This document shows, one piece after another, positions 54,093 through 61,864 of a DNA stretch of 64,000 nt. Within the stretch, counting starts at the first letter, position 1, and each line of letters begins with the position of its first letter. Made by a program: the position numbers and the translations under genes. The notes under the pieces were generated by a model. That model made no database searches and was not told the DNA's origin. It worked only from the letters and a program-made list of their open reading frames with translations. Where the stretch lies: NCBI GenBank assembly GCA_902801465.1, contig CADCIH010000005.1, positions 1 to 64,000 on the forward strand. The letters are read 5' to 3'. This stretch comes from an uncultured Bacteroidia bacterium (GTDB lineage: Bacteria; Bacteroidota; Bacteroidia; Bacteroidales; F082).

Positions 54093-56219
54093 ATGAAAAA
54101 AACTGTATTAATCATGGCAAGTGTAATCGCTTTGGCGGCTTGCACGGAGAAGCCCCAGCCACGCTATCAGGTGGCAAGCTACCCTGATGCCTTCAGGGAC
54201 GAAACCGTAGTTGACGACTATTTCGGAACTCAAGTGGCAGACCCCTACCGCTGGCTTGAGAACGACACCTCAGTTGAAACCAGCGCCTGGGTTGAAGCTG
54301 AACGCAAAGTCACAGCCGACTACCTTAGCCATATCCCCTTCCGTGGCGCCATCAAGGACCGTTTGACACAGGTGATGAACTACGAACGCTACAGCGCACC
54401 AGGCAAGCGCTTCGGACGCTACATTTACAGCAAGAACGATGGTCTTCAGAACCAGAGTGTGATTTACCTCCAGTATCCAGGCCAGGAACCTGAGGTGTTA
54501 CTCGATCCCAACAAGCTCTCCGACGACGGCACCGTGTCATTTGGCGGTGGCTCACAGTCGAACGACGGCAAATACTACGCCTACCTCATTCAGCGTAGCG
54601 GCTCCGACTGGGTCGAGATTTACGTGATGGACATTGCCACCCGTGAGCTCCTCCCCGACCATATCGAATGGGCCAAGTTCACCGGTGCCTCGTGGTACAA
54701 GGACGGATTCTTCTATGCCGCCTACGACAAACCTGTCGAAGGCAAGGAGTTCAGCAACGTGAACGAAAACCATAAGATCTATTACCACAAACTCGGCACC
54801 TCGCAGGACGAAGACCAGCTGTTTTATGAAAACCCCGAGCAGCCTCGTTATTTCCACCAAGTGGATCTCACCGAGGATGAACACTATATGTTCCTCTTCG
54901 AGAGTGGCCAAGGCGCTGGAAGCACCCTCTGGATCAGGGATATGCAAGACCCCAAAGGCCAGTTCGTGAAGATTGCAGACGATATGGACTACCAATACAT
55001 GCCTATCGATGTCATCGACGATGTGGTCTACTTGTTTACCAACTATAACGCTCCTAAGGGTCGTGTGGTTTGCTTCCCCGTCAAAGCCCCGCAAATGGAG
55101 AACTGGAGAGACCTGATTCCCGAGTCGGACAACGTGCTGGTTTCCGCCCAGATGGCCGCTGGCAAGATGATTGTCACTTACGACAAGGACGCCGCCAACC
55201 ACGCCTACGTGTATGACCTCGAAGGCAAACAACTCCAGGAGATTGCCCTGCCCACCTATGGTGGGGTCGGCTTCAGTAGCCGGTATGATGAACCCGAGGT
55301 ATATTATGCTTTCACCTCGTTTGTGTATCCTACCACCATTTTCAAATACGACATTGACGCCAACACCTCTGAGGTGTTCCGTGCCCCTCAGGTCGACTTC
55401 AACCCGGCCGACTTCGTCACCGAACAGGTGTTTGTCACCTCGAAGGATGGCACCAAGGTGCCGATGTTCCTGACCTATAAGTCAACCCTGCAGAAAGACG
55501 GCAAGAATCCCACCCTACTCTATGGCTACGGCGGCTTCAACATCACCTTGAATCCTGGTTTCAGCACTTCTCGTCTGCCCTTCCTTGAGAACGGTGGCAT
55601 CTATGCCCAGATGAACTTGCGCGGCGGTAACGAATACGGTGAGGAATGGCATCTCGCCGGCACCAAGCTTCAGAAGCAGAACGTGTTCGACGACTGTATA
55701 GCCTGCGCTGAATACCTTATTAGTAACAATTACACTTCGGCTGACTATCTCGCTTTGAATGGTGGCTCCAATGGAGGTCTGCTCGTTGGCGCCGTCATCA
55801 ACCAGCGTCCTGACCTCTTCAGGGTGGCTGTGCCACAAGTCGGCGTGATGGATATGTTGCGTTACCACCTCTTCACCATTGGCTGGAACTGGGCGAGCGA
55901 CTATGGCACCAGCGAAGATGACGAAGCCATGTTCAAGGCTTTGTATGCCTACTCACCGCTGCACACCATCCAGAGCGGTGAGAACGTGCATTATCCCGCC
56001 ATTATGGTGACCACCGCCGACCATGATGACCGTGTGGTTCCGGCCCACAGCTTCAAGTATGCCGCTGCACTGCAGGCTGCACAGACCGGTTCAGAGCCCA
56101 AGATCATCCGCATCGACAGCAAAGCTGGCCATGGTGGAGGCAAACCTGTCGCCAAGGTGCTGGAGGAACAGGCGGATATCTACTCCTTTATCCTTTACAA
56201 CATGGGATTGACTTATTAA
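54093..56219 (+). CDS. prolyl oligopeptidase (S9A) lipoprotein
   Basis: A 708-residue serine peptidase with a lipoprotein signal (LAAC, Cys about residue 17). The N-terminal propeller begins after DPYRWLENDTS. The C-terminal alpha/beta-hydrolase holds Ser in GGSNGGLLVGAV (near residue 560), Asp in DHDDRVVP (near 645) and His in AGHGGGKP (near 679), a complete triad. It cleaves short peptides after proline. Periplasmic or outer-membrane location is inferred from the lipobox. It follows parE by 32 bases, and a structured element follows its stop. Confidence 0.95.
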   Translation: MKKTVLIMASVIALAACTEKPQPRYQVASYPDAFRDETVVDDYFGTQVADPYRWLENDTSVETSAWVEAERKVTADYLSHIPFRGAIKDRLTQVMNYERYSAPGKRFGRYIYSKNDGLQNQSVIYLQYPGQEPEVLLDPNKLSDDGTVSFGGGSQSNDGKYYAYLIQRSGSDWVEIYVMDIATRELLPDHIEWAKFTGASWYKDGFFYAAYDKPVEGKEFSNVNENHKIYYHKLGTSQDEDQLFYENPEQPRYFHQVDLTEDEHYMFLFESGQGAGSTLWIRDMQDPKGQFVKIADDMDYQYMPIDVIDDVVYLFTNYNAPKGRVVCFPVKAPQMENWRDLIPESDNVLVSAQMAAGKMIVTYDKDAANHAYVYDLEGKQLQEIALPTYGGVGFSSRYDEPEVYYAFTSFVYPTTIFKYDIDANTSEVFRAPQVDFNPADFVTEQVFVTSKDGTKVPMFLTYKSTLQKDGKNPTLLYGYGGFNITLNPGFSTSRLPFLENGGIYAQMNLRGGNEYGEEWHLAGTKLQKQNVFDDCIACAEYLISNNYTSADYLALNGGSNGGLLVGAVINQRPDLFRVAVPQVGVMDMLRYHLFTIGWNWASDYGTSEDDEAMFKALYAYSPLHTIQSGENVHYPAIMVTTADHDDRVVPAHSFKYAAALQAAQTGSEPKIIRIDSKAGHGGGKPVAKVLEEQADIYSFILYNMGLTY

Positions 56220-56220
56220 T

Positions 56221-56440
56221 GTTACTTTTCCCATTGATGGAAAAGTAACCAAAAGATCTAGGCCAAAAACATCGGCCCACCGCACAGCCGCCCTAAGTGG
56301 GTGACCCTCAAGGCTGGGAGTGCCTTCGTTCCGAAGGCAAACGCTTCGCGCCCAGCCCTGAGGCTCAACCCACTTAGTTCGTCTTTTGGGCGGGCGCTGC
56401 TCCGGTTTTTGGCCGTGGCCCACGCGCCCATCCCGTGGCG
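56221..56440. repeat. large structured intergenic element with five nested or sequential stems
   Basis: Non-coding. Stems read by eye: 56221-56231 with 56239-56249 (11 bp); 56261-56270 with 56405-56414 (10 bp); 56293-56302 with 56368-56377 (10 bp); 56305-56318 with 56351-56363; and 56321-56328 with 56332-56339. The last four are coaxially nested. It starts one base after the peptidase stop and ends at the next (convergent) gene stop. Either an interspersed repeat or a structured RNA. Confidence 0.75.
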
Positions 56441-56441
56441 G

Positions 56442-57668
56442 TTAGTCCTTCTTTATTATCTTCTTGATTGTATAGCCGTTGCCGCAGTGGTATCTAGCGA
56501 CATAAACACCAGGTCGTAAATTGGTATTATTTACCAGTCTACCTGACATATCGAAAACCTCCACCCCTAAAACATCATCGTTTGAATCGTTTTCCGCGAT
56601 GGCGTCGTGGGTGGCGATGCTGATGTCGAAGCCGTTGTCCTCTGAGATCATCGGGTAATTGGTGGTGACCAAGCGGATGCGGTAATGTTCACCAGTAAAG
56701 ATACCTTGAGGGATGTTGACGGTGAGGCTTCCGCTGGTGTTGGTGGTGATCCTGCCCAGTTCAGTAGGTGAGCTGAAGCTACCGTTGGCTGCCGAGAGTT
56801 GTGCGATGACCTGGTTGGGCTCTTTGTCGAGGTTGTCGGGGCTCATGGTGCCAGTGAGGGTGAACGGGATGGTGAGCTCCTCTCCTATCAGATAATGGCT
56901 TTGTGGGAGGGCGCCCATCTGGATGCTGGGGTTGTATATCAGCAGGATGTCGTCGACATACATGTCGTCGGCAGTACCTCCAGCGCCTGGGACCTCGTTG
57001 GTGGTGATGGTGAAGAGGATATAGCGGGGGTCGTTGCAGGGACCGTTTTGCACGAAGGGTACGGAGAGGCGGCGCCAGGTATAGCTGCCGTTGGCCTCGC
57101 TGGTGCGGTGGAAGGAGGTCATGGCAGTGGCCACCAACTTGTCGGATGGGTCGAGAGTGCCGTTCGCCACCTCCTTGAAGTCGGCGTCGCCATGGATCAA
57201 GGCCCTTGCACGAGCGTTTTGGCTGGGACTAGCCGAGCGGAAGCACACCCATACCGTCAACGAGTCGGGAATAGTGTTGATAGGCGTGTTGAAGCGAGCA
57301 TCGGAACGTTGCGTGTAGTTGTAGTTGCTGCTTCCCGAGGCGCTCATGCTGCCAGCGTTCATCCTGCCACAGGTAAGGTTGCCGTTGGCGGTGACACCCA
57401 TGACCGATTTGGGCCACATCCGCACACTTCTCGTTCCGGAAGATCCGGGTCTTACCTGGTTCGAAGGCTCGATCTGTTTCGACAAGAAGCCAGAGAAGGT
57501 TCCTGACGCGGACATGCCGGAATGCCAGTGAATGGGTTCGTAAGTGTCGCTTCCCGAGCCGAAATTGGCCCAGTTTTCAAAGCCCCGGTTCTCAAACTGG
57601 GTGCCGTATTGCGCCAAGCCCAGCAAATAGCTGAGACAAAGGCATAAAAACAAACTAATTCTTTTCAT
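56442..57668 (-). CDS. secreted PCMD-like protein with T9SS sorting domain
   Basis: A 408-residue exported protein. It has a signal peptide (MKRISLFLCLCLSYLLGLAQ) and a beta-sandwich region (about 22-240) of the putative carbohydrate-metabolism-domain type, with NRGFENWANFG, MSASGTFSGFLSKQ, and a DDMYVDDILLIYNP end. A second beta-sandwich (about 245-345) follows. A Por sorting domain closes it (VEVFDMSGRLVNNTNLRPGVYVARY..IKKIIKKD). Function is unknown; glycan binding is the likeliest guess. A -7 box (57674-57681) ends only about six bases from the start codon, implying an almost leaderless mRNA. Confidence 0.82.
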   Translation of the reverse strand: MKRISLFLCLCLSYLLGLAQYGTQFENRGFENWANFGSGSDTYEPIHWHSGMSASGTFSGFLSKQIEPSNQVRPGSSGTRSVRMWPKSVMGVTANGNLTCGRMNAGSMSASGSSNYNYTQRSDARFNTPINTIPDSLTVWVCFRSASPSQNARARALIHGDADFKEVANGTLDPSDKLVATAMTSFHRTSEANGSYTWRRLSVPFVQNGPCNDPRYILFTITTNEVPGAGGTADDMYVDDILLIYNPSIQMGALPQSHYLIGEELTIPFTLTGTMSPDNLDKEPNQVIAQLSAANGSFSSPTELGRITTNTSGSLTVNIPQGIFTGEHYRIRLVTTNYPMISEDNGFDISIATHDAIAENDSNDDVLGVEVFDMSGRLVNNTNLRPGVYVARYHCGNGYTIKKIIKKD

Positions 57669-57673
57669 CAGGG

Positions 57674-57681
57674 CAAAAGTA
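57674..57681 (-). promoter_or_regulatory. -7 element abutting the start of the PCMD-like gene
   Basis: Minus-strand TACTTTTG; five bases separate it from the ATG at 57666-57668. Confidence 0.45.
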
Positions 57682-57702
57682 AAAAAAAAACTAACAATTT
57701 TC

Positions 57703-57731
57703 TTGGTTTTTTTTAAAAAAATGTAACTTTG
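57703..57731 (+). promoter_or_regulatory. promoter of glmS
   Basis: TTG at 57703-57705 and TAACTTTG at 57724-57731, 18 bases apart. ATG at 57752. There is no glmS ribozyme in this short leader. Confidence 0.7.
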
Positions 57732-57751
57732 CTCTTTTAATTCTTATTACA

Positions 57752-59596
57752 ATGTGTGGAATTGTAGCATACGTAGGGCATCAAGAAGCTTACCCCATCC
57801 TCATCGAAGGATTGAAACGCCTTGAATACCGTGGATATGACAGCGCTGGCGTGGCACTGCTGAACCAAAGGGATCAACTGAATGTGTATAAGGCCAAAGG
57901 CAAGGTCTCCGACCTGGAAGCCAAGGTAGCCGACAAGGATGTGACAGGCCATATAGGCATCGCTCATACCCGTTGGGCCACCCATGGTGAACCTAACGAG
58001 ACCAACGCGCACCCTCACCTCTCCAAGTCAGGCAACATCGCCTTGATTCACAACGGCATCATCGAGAACTACCTCAGCCTGCGCAAGGAGTTGGAGAAGC
58101 GCGGATTCGAGTTCAAATCGTCGACCGACACAGAGGTGCTCACCAACCTCATCGAAGACGTACAGCAAAGCGAAAATGTCGATCTCTTCGAGGCCGTCCG
58201 TATTGCTTTGAACCACGTGATTGGTGCCTACGCCATCGCCATCGTGGAGAAAGGTCATCCCGACCAGCTGATTGCAGCGCGTAAAGGCAGTCCAATGGTC
58301 ATCGGTATTGGCGACTGCGAGTATTTCATCGCTTCCGACGCCACCCCCATCGTGGGTCGTACCCAGAAAGTGGTGTATATCGAGGATGAGCAGGTGGTGC
58401 GTATTAAATTAGGTGAAGAGCTGCACATCAAGACCATTCAGGATGTGGAGGCCATCCCCTACGTTCAGGAGCTGAAGATGAACCTCGACAGCATCGAGAA
58501 GGCCGGCTTCGACCACTTCATGATGAAGGAGATCTACGAGCAGCCGTCCATCGTGCGCGACACCATGCGCGGACGTCTCCATCCCGAGAGCAACACCGTC
58601 CGTCTGGGCGGCATCATCCAATACGAGAAACAGCTGCTTTATGCCGACAACATCGTGTTTGTGGCTTGCGGTACCTCATGGCATGCCAGCCTGGTGGGAA
58701 GCTACATGATCGAAAAGCTCGCCAAGATCCGCGTCAAGGTGGAGTACGCATCAGAGTTCCGTTATCGTGACCCTGTGGTCACTCCTCATGATGTGGTGAT
58801 TGCCGTGTCGCAGTCGGGTGAGACCGCCGATACTTTGGCCGCCATCAACCTGGCCAAGGAGAAAGGCGCCATCGTGCTTGGCATCTGCAACGTGATTGGC
58901 TCCTCCATCTCCCGCGCCACCGACGCTGGAATCTATACCCATGCCGGTCCCGAGATCGGCGTGGCCTCCACCAAGGCTTTCACCTCGCAGGTGACCGTGA
59001 TGGCCATGCTAGCCTTGCGTTTGGCCGAGTTGAAAGGCACCTTGAAGGACGAGGAACGCCTGGAGTTCATCAAGGAACTGGACAGCATCCCGGAGAAAAT
59101 ACAGTGGACGTTGGACCACAGCGGACATGTGAAGGACATCGCTGCCAAGTACAAGGACGTGCGCAACATGCTCTACCTTGGCCGTCTGCAAAACTACCCC
59201 GTGGCTCTGGAAGGCGCCTTGAAGCTGAAAGAGATCTCCTATATCCACGCTGAAGGCTATCCAGCCGCAGAGATGAAACACGGTCCCATCGCCTTGATCG
59301 ACAAGGATATGCCCGTGGTGTTTATCGCCACCAACCACAGCACCTATGAGAAGGTCATCAGCAATATCCAAGAAGTGAAGGCCCGCGACGGCAAGATCAT
59401 CGCCATCGTCAGCCAAAAGGACGTGCTCGCACGTAAGATGGCCGACTATGTCATCGAGATCCCTGAGACCGAATGCCTCTACTCGCCTCTGCTGGCCACC
59501 GTGCCGCTTCAAATCCTCGCCTACCATATTGCAGTGATGCGTGGCTGCAATGTCGACCAGCCTAGAAACTTGGCAAAATCAGTTACAGTTGAATAA
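57752..59596 (+). CDS. glmS: glutamine--fructose-6-phosphate aminotransferase (isomerizing)
   Basis: A 614-residue enzyme making glucosamine-6-phosphate, the entry to peptidoglycan and LPS amino sugars. MCGIVAYVG exposes Cys at position 2 as the glutaminase nucleophile. HTRWATHGEPNETNAHPH and two SIS isomerase domains (CGTSWHASLVGSYMIE, SQSGETADTLAAI, LGRLQNYPVALEGALKLKE) follow. The C-terminus NLAKSVTVE is canonical. The leader is only about 20 bases, so any control must act elsewhere; note the RapZ-type domain encoded at 10780-12228. Confidence 0.98.
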   Translation: MCGIVAYVGHQEAYPILIEGLKRLEYRGYDSAGVALLNQRDQLNVYKAKGKVSDLEAKVADKDVTGHIGIAHTRWATHGEPNETNAHPHLSKSGNIALIHNGIIENYLSLRKELEKRGFEFKSSTDTEVLTNLIEDVQQSENVDLFEAVRIALNHVIGAYAIAIVEKGHPDQLIAARKGSPMVIGIGDCEYFIASDATPIVGRTQKVVYIEDEQVVRIKLGEELHIKTIQDVEAIPYVQELKMNLDSIEKAGFDHFMMKEIYEQPSIVRDTMRGRLHPESNTVRLGGIIQYEKQLLYADNIVFVACGTSWHASLVGSYMIEKLAKIRVKVEYASEFRYRDPVVTPHDVVIAVSQSGETADTLAAINLAKEKGAIVLGICNVIGSSISRATDAGIYTHAGPEIGVASTKAFTSQVTVMAMLALRLAELKGTLKDEERLEFIKELDSIPEKIQWTLDHSGHVKDIAAKYKDVRNMLYLGRLQNYPVALEGALKLKEISYIHAEGYPAAEMKHGPIALIDKDMPVVFIATNHSTYEKVISNIQEVKARDGKIIAIVSQKDVLARKMADYVIEIPETECLYSPLLATVPLQILAYHIAVMRGCNVDQPRNLAKSVTVE

Positions 59597-59626
59597 TTAA
59601 ATATAAACATATAAAAATTTATTAAC

Positions 59627-60199
59627 ATGGACATAAAGACATTTTTCAAGAAGATCTTGGGCACCTTGGAACAGGAGGTGAAAACCGAGGTCAACAGGAC
59701 CAAGCAACAGCTGAAGTCTGAAGCGAGACAAGCCATCAACCAGACCCAACAACAATCACAACAACCCCAGCAGCCTCGTCCTCAACAGCCTCAAGCGCAT
59801 GCCGAGACGGAACGCGTTAGTCGCACCGATTCGCAATGTATGACCTATTTCAGGGAGATCTTGAGTCAGGAATTCGGTCAGTATGCTGTTCGTGAGAACG
59901 TGCCGGTTCAAGAACTGGTGGGCGATATCGCGGATCAGTTCAAGCTGTATGAAACCCGCCCCTATCAGGCCTACAAAGCAGAATGGGGCTTGCCTTATAC
60001 CTTTGTCTTGTACAGTGGCGAAAGTGTGAAGGGTGTCATCCTCATTGGCAAGGGTCAGAACCAGTCTAGAAAAGTGAAGTTCTTGATTTCAAAGATGTAC
60101 GCCAAGAAGATTCATGCTCCTTTTATCACGTTCTACATGGATGCTCCGAACGAGAGAGAGTATGTGGTTGAGAGGATTAGGGAGTTTGTGGGGAGATAA
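59627..60199 (+). CDS. Q-rich linker protein of unknown function, upstream of the RT locus
   Basis: A 190-residue protein I do not recognise. Residues 1 to about 40 are an amphipathic, charged helix (MDIKTFFKKILGTLEQEVKT). Residues about 40-65 are Gln/Pro-rich (QQQSQQPQQPRPQQPQ). Residues about 70-190 look like a compact alpha/beta domain containing PYTFVLYSGESVKGVILIG and HAPFITFYMDAPNEREYV. There is no signal peptide. It lies 30 bases after glmS, and its stop codon is the first part of a heptamer array leading into the RT-associated RNA. A nuclease-like fold is possible but unproven. Confidence 0.65.
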   Translation: MDIKTFFKKILGTLEQEVKTEVNRTKQQLKSEARQAINQTQQQSQQPQQPRPQQPQAHAETERVSRTDSQCMTYFREILSQEFGQYAVRENVPVQELVGDIADQFKLYETRPYQAYKAEWGLPYTFVLYSGESVKGVILIGKGQNQSRKVKFLISKMYAKKIHAPFITFYMDAPNEREYVVERIREFVGR

Positions 60200-60235
60200 G
60201 AGATAAAAGTTAAGAGGTAAAAGATAAAAGTTAGG
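60194..60235 (+). repeat. 7-bp repeat array at the head of the RT locus
   Basis: Six units (AGATAAG, AGATAAA, AGTTAAG, AGGTAAA, AGATAAA, AGTTAGG) with exact 7-bp period. They run from the stop codon of the Q-rich protein gene into the first bases of the predicted RNA closing stem. Confidence 0.88.
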
Positions 60236-60368
60236 GAAAGGGGATGCAGTTCAACTGCGCCTGTGGCGGATGCAGCATGACTCGCGAAAGAAGGCTTTGC
60301 AGGCAGCCTGGTCATGTACCATCTTGTATTTCAGCGACTCGCTGAATCAAAAGCGTTCCCCTTTCTCT
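60233..60368 (+). ncRNA. predicted structured RNA upstream of the reverse transcriptase
   Basis: A roughly 136-nt element closed by a 12-bp stem: 60233-60244 (AGGGAAAGGGGA) with 60357-60368 (TCCCCTTTCTCT, one G-T pair). Inside are three hairpins: 60246-60249/60255-60258 (GCAG/CTGC); a two-part stem 60276-60281/60311-60316 (CATGAC/GTCATG) plus 60292-60296/60305-60309 (AGGCT/AGCCT); and 60330-60336/60340-60346 (TTCAGCG/CGCTGAA). A U-rich tail follows and the RT ATG is 12 bases downstream. The region is also open in frame with the RT from an ATG at 60270, but the hairpins argue for RNA function. Confidence 0.65.
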
Positions 60369-60380
60369 TTTTGTTTTGTC

Positions 60381-61580
60381 ATGGATAGCATCATTGCGCA
60401 ACTGACCGATCAGAGGGCATGGGAGGAACTCCTTGCACGCCGTCTGGTGAGAGGTTGCTACACTTGGCATGGTTTCGAGGATGCTGACAGTTTTGTCGCG
60501 GATCAGAAATATCTCGCAGTTGCCCAACGCCTAAACCGAGGTGAGAGTTTGGGTCTTCCTGTCAAAAAGATTGTCAACAAAGTCGGAACCGACAAGAAAC
60601 GGGTGGTCTACACTTTTGGACGTGACGAGATGCGGGCTTTGAGTCTTATTTCCTACCTGCTTTACCGTTACGACCATTGTTTTGCCCCCGGCTGTTATGC
60701 CTTCCGTCAGGGACTTCGTCCGCAGGATGCCATCCGCAATCTCAACAAAGCGCTCAAGTATCGTCCGATGTGGGCTTACAAGCTCGACATTCACGATTAT
60801 TTCAATTCCATTCCCGTTGAGAAGCTCTTGCCCATGCTGGTCGAGATGCTTTCCGACGATCAGCCACTATATCGGTTCTTTGAGCAGATGCTCATCAACC
60901 CGAAGGTGCTTTACAACGGACAGGTGGTTGAGGAAAAGCATGGCATCATGGCTGGAACACCCACCTCTCCTTTTTTGGCCAATGTGTATCTGAGTGATAT
61001 TGACCATCGTTTTCACGACGCGGGGGTGGTATACGCTAGATACTCAGATGATATTATCTTGTTTGCTGAGGACCGTGAGACCTTGGAATTGCATAAGGCT
61101 GAGCTTTTGCGGTTGATTGGTGAACACGGGCTGACGGTCAACCCCGACAAGGAGCATGTCTATTCGCCCGATGAGCCTTTTGAGTTTTTGGGTTTTCGTT
61201 GCCACGGCAACGAAATCGGCATCGGCACATCCACCATCAAGAAGATGAAGGGTAAGATCAGCCGTCGCGCCCGTGCCATGATGCGTTGGCGAAAGCGCAA
61301 GGGCGTCAGCGCTGAACGGGCGATGGAAGCGATGATCCGACACTATGACAAGAAGTTCTTTGAGGATGACGACCCCGAGAGTCTTACGTGGTCGCGATGG
61401 TTTTTCCCCGTCATCAACCGTACCGAGGGGTTGAGGGAGATTGACCAATATTTACAACAGGAGCTACGTTTCCTAAGCACTGGAAAGCACACCAAAGCCA
61501 ACTACCGTGTCGATTATGAGACCTTGAAGCGCTTGGGTTACCGAAGCCTGGTCAACGAGTTTTACCGGTCCCAAAAATAG
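60381..61580 (+). CDS. free-standing reverse transcriptase (RNA-directed DNA polymerase)
   Basis: A 399-residue single RT protein. Polymerase motifs: KLDIHDYFNSIP with the first catalytic Asp at residue 136; HGIMAGTPTSPFLANVYL around 188-205; YARYSDDIIL with Y-S-D-D at 221-224 (catalytic Asp 223 and 224); and FEFLGF near 269. A C-terminal thumb-like helical part follows (SRRARAMMRWRKRKG). It has no endonuclease (HNH/GIY) domain. The retron hallmarks NAxxH and VTG are absent. It resembles group II-like RTs, but its class is unclear. The ATG at 60381 is preferred; an in-frame ATG at 60270 lies inside the structured RNA. The 3' end overlaps a convergent small gene by 19 bases. Confidence 0.88.
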   Translation: MDSIIAQLTDQRAWEELLARRLVRGCYTWHGFEDADSFVADQKYLAVAQRLNRGESLGLPVKKIVNKVGTDKKRVVYTFGRDEMRALSLISYLLYRYDHCFAPGCYAFRQGLRPQDAIRNLNKALKYRPMWAYKLDIHDYFNSIPVEKLLPMLVEMLSDDQPLYRFFEQMLINPKVLYNGQVVEEKHGIMAGTPTSPFLANVYLSDIDHRFHDAGVVYARYSDDIILFAEDRETLELHKAELLRLIGEHGLTVNPDKEHVYSPDEPFEFLGFRCHGNEIGIGTSTIKKMKGKISRRARAMMRWRKRKGVSAERAMEAMIRHYDKKFFEDDDPESLTWSRWFFPVINRTEGLREIDQYLQQELRFLSTGKHTKANYRVDYETLKRLGYRSLVNEFYRSQK

Positions 61581-61864
61581 AAGAAGTCAAACACCCGACA
61601 AAACAGTTCGCGGTACCATGACTGATGCAGTTCCAGGTCTGCATCCCTGGTGCGGCTGCGGAATATGTGCATGTAATAGAAGAAGTTATGGACACGCCAC
61701 TCGCGGACTTGCGACTCGAGGTCACGGTTGGCGACGGCCATCCCGGGCTCACATTGCTCGCGGAGGGCGATCAGGAAATTGCGTATATCGGTCCTGCTCC
61801 TGATGAAGGCGGAGCCGTTGATGTGCGTGTTGTCGCGGCTGAGTATGACCTGGTCGTCACTCAT
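61562..61864 (-). CDS. small aromatic-rich protein of unknown function
   Basis: A 100-residue protein, unrecognised. It starts MSDDQVILSRDNTHINGSAF and ends in an aromatic helix-rich segment (YRELFCRVFDFFYFWDR). No signal peptide. Its start overlaps the end of the metallophosphoesterase gene by 8 bases, so it is the last gene of that minus-strand operon. Its 3' end overlaps the convergent RT gene by 19 bases. The tight overlap on the 5' side supports it being a real gene. Confidence 0.65.
   Translation of the reverse strand: MSDDQVILSRDNTHINGSAFIRSRTDIRNFLIALREQCEPGMAVANRDLESQVREWRVHNFFYYMHIFRSRTRDADLELHQSWYRELFCRVFDFFYFWDR

Noticed and set aside
57732-57751. glmS ribozyme or riboswitch in the glmS leader
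   Set aside because: The leader is only about 20 bases; there is no room for the ribozyme fold.
3653-60235. Heptamer arrays as CRISPR arrays or ordinary microsatellites of one element
   Set aside because: No spacers and units are far too short for CRISPR; unit sequence changes from locus to locus while the period stays 7, unlike dispersal of one repeat.
60233-61580. Retron (msr/msd plus RT)
   Set aside because: The layout is similar, but the RT lacks NAxxH and VTG motifs and I cannot find the a1/a2-msr-msd pattern with a branching G; an RT/ncRNA unit of unassigned class is safer.
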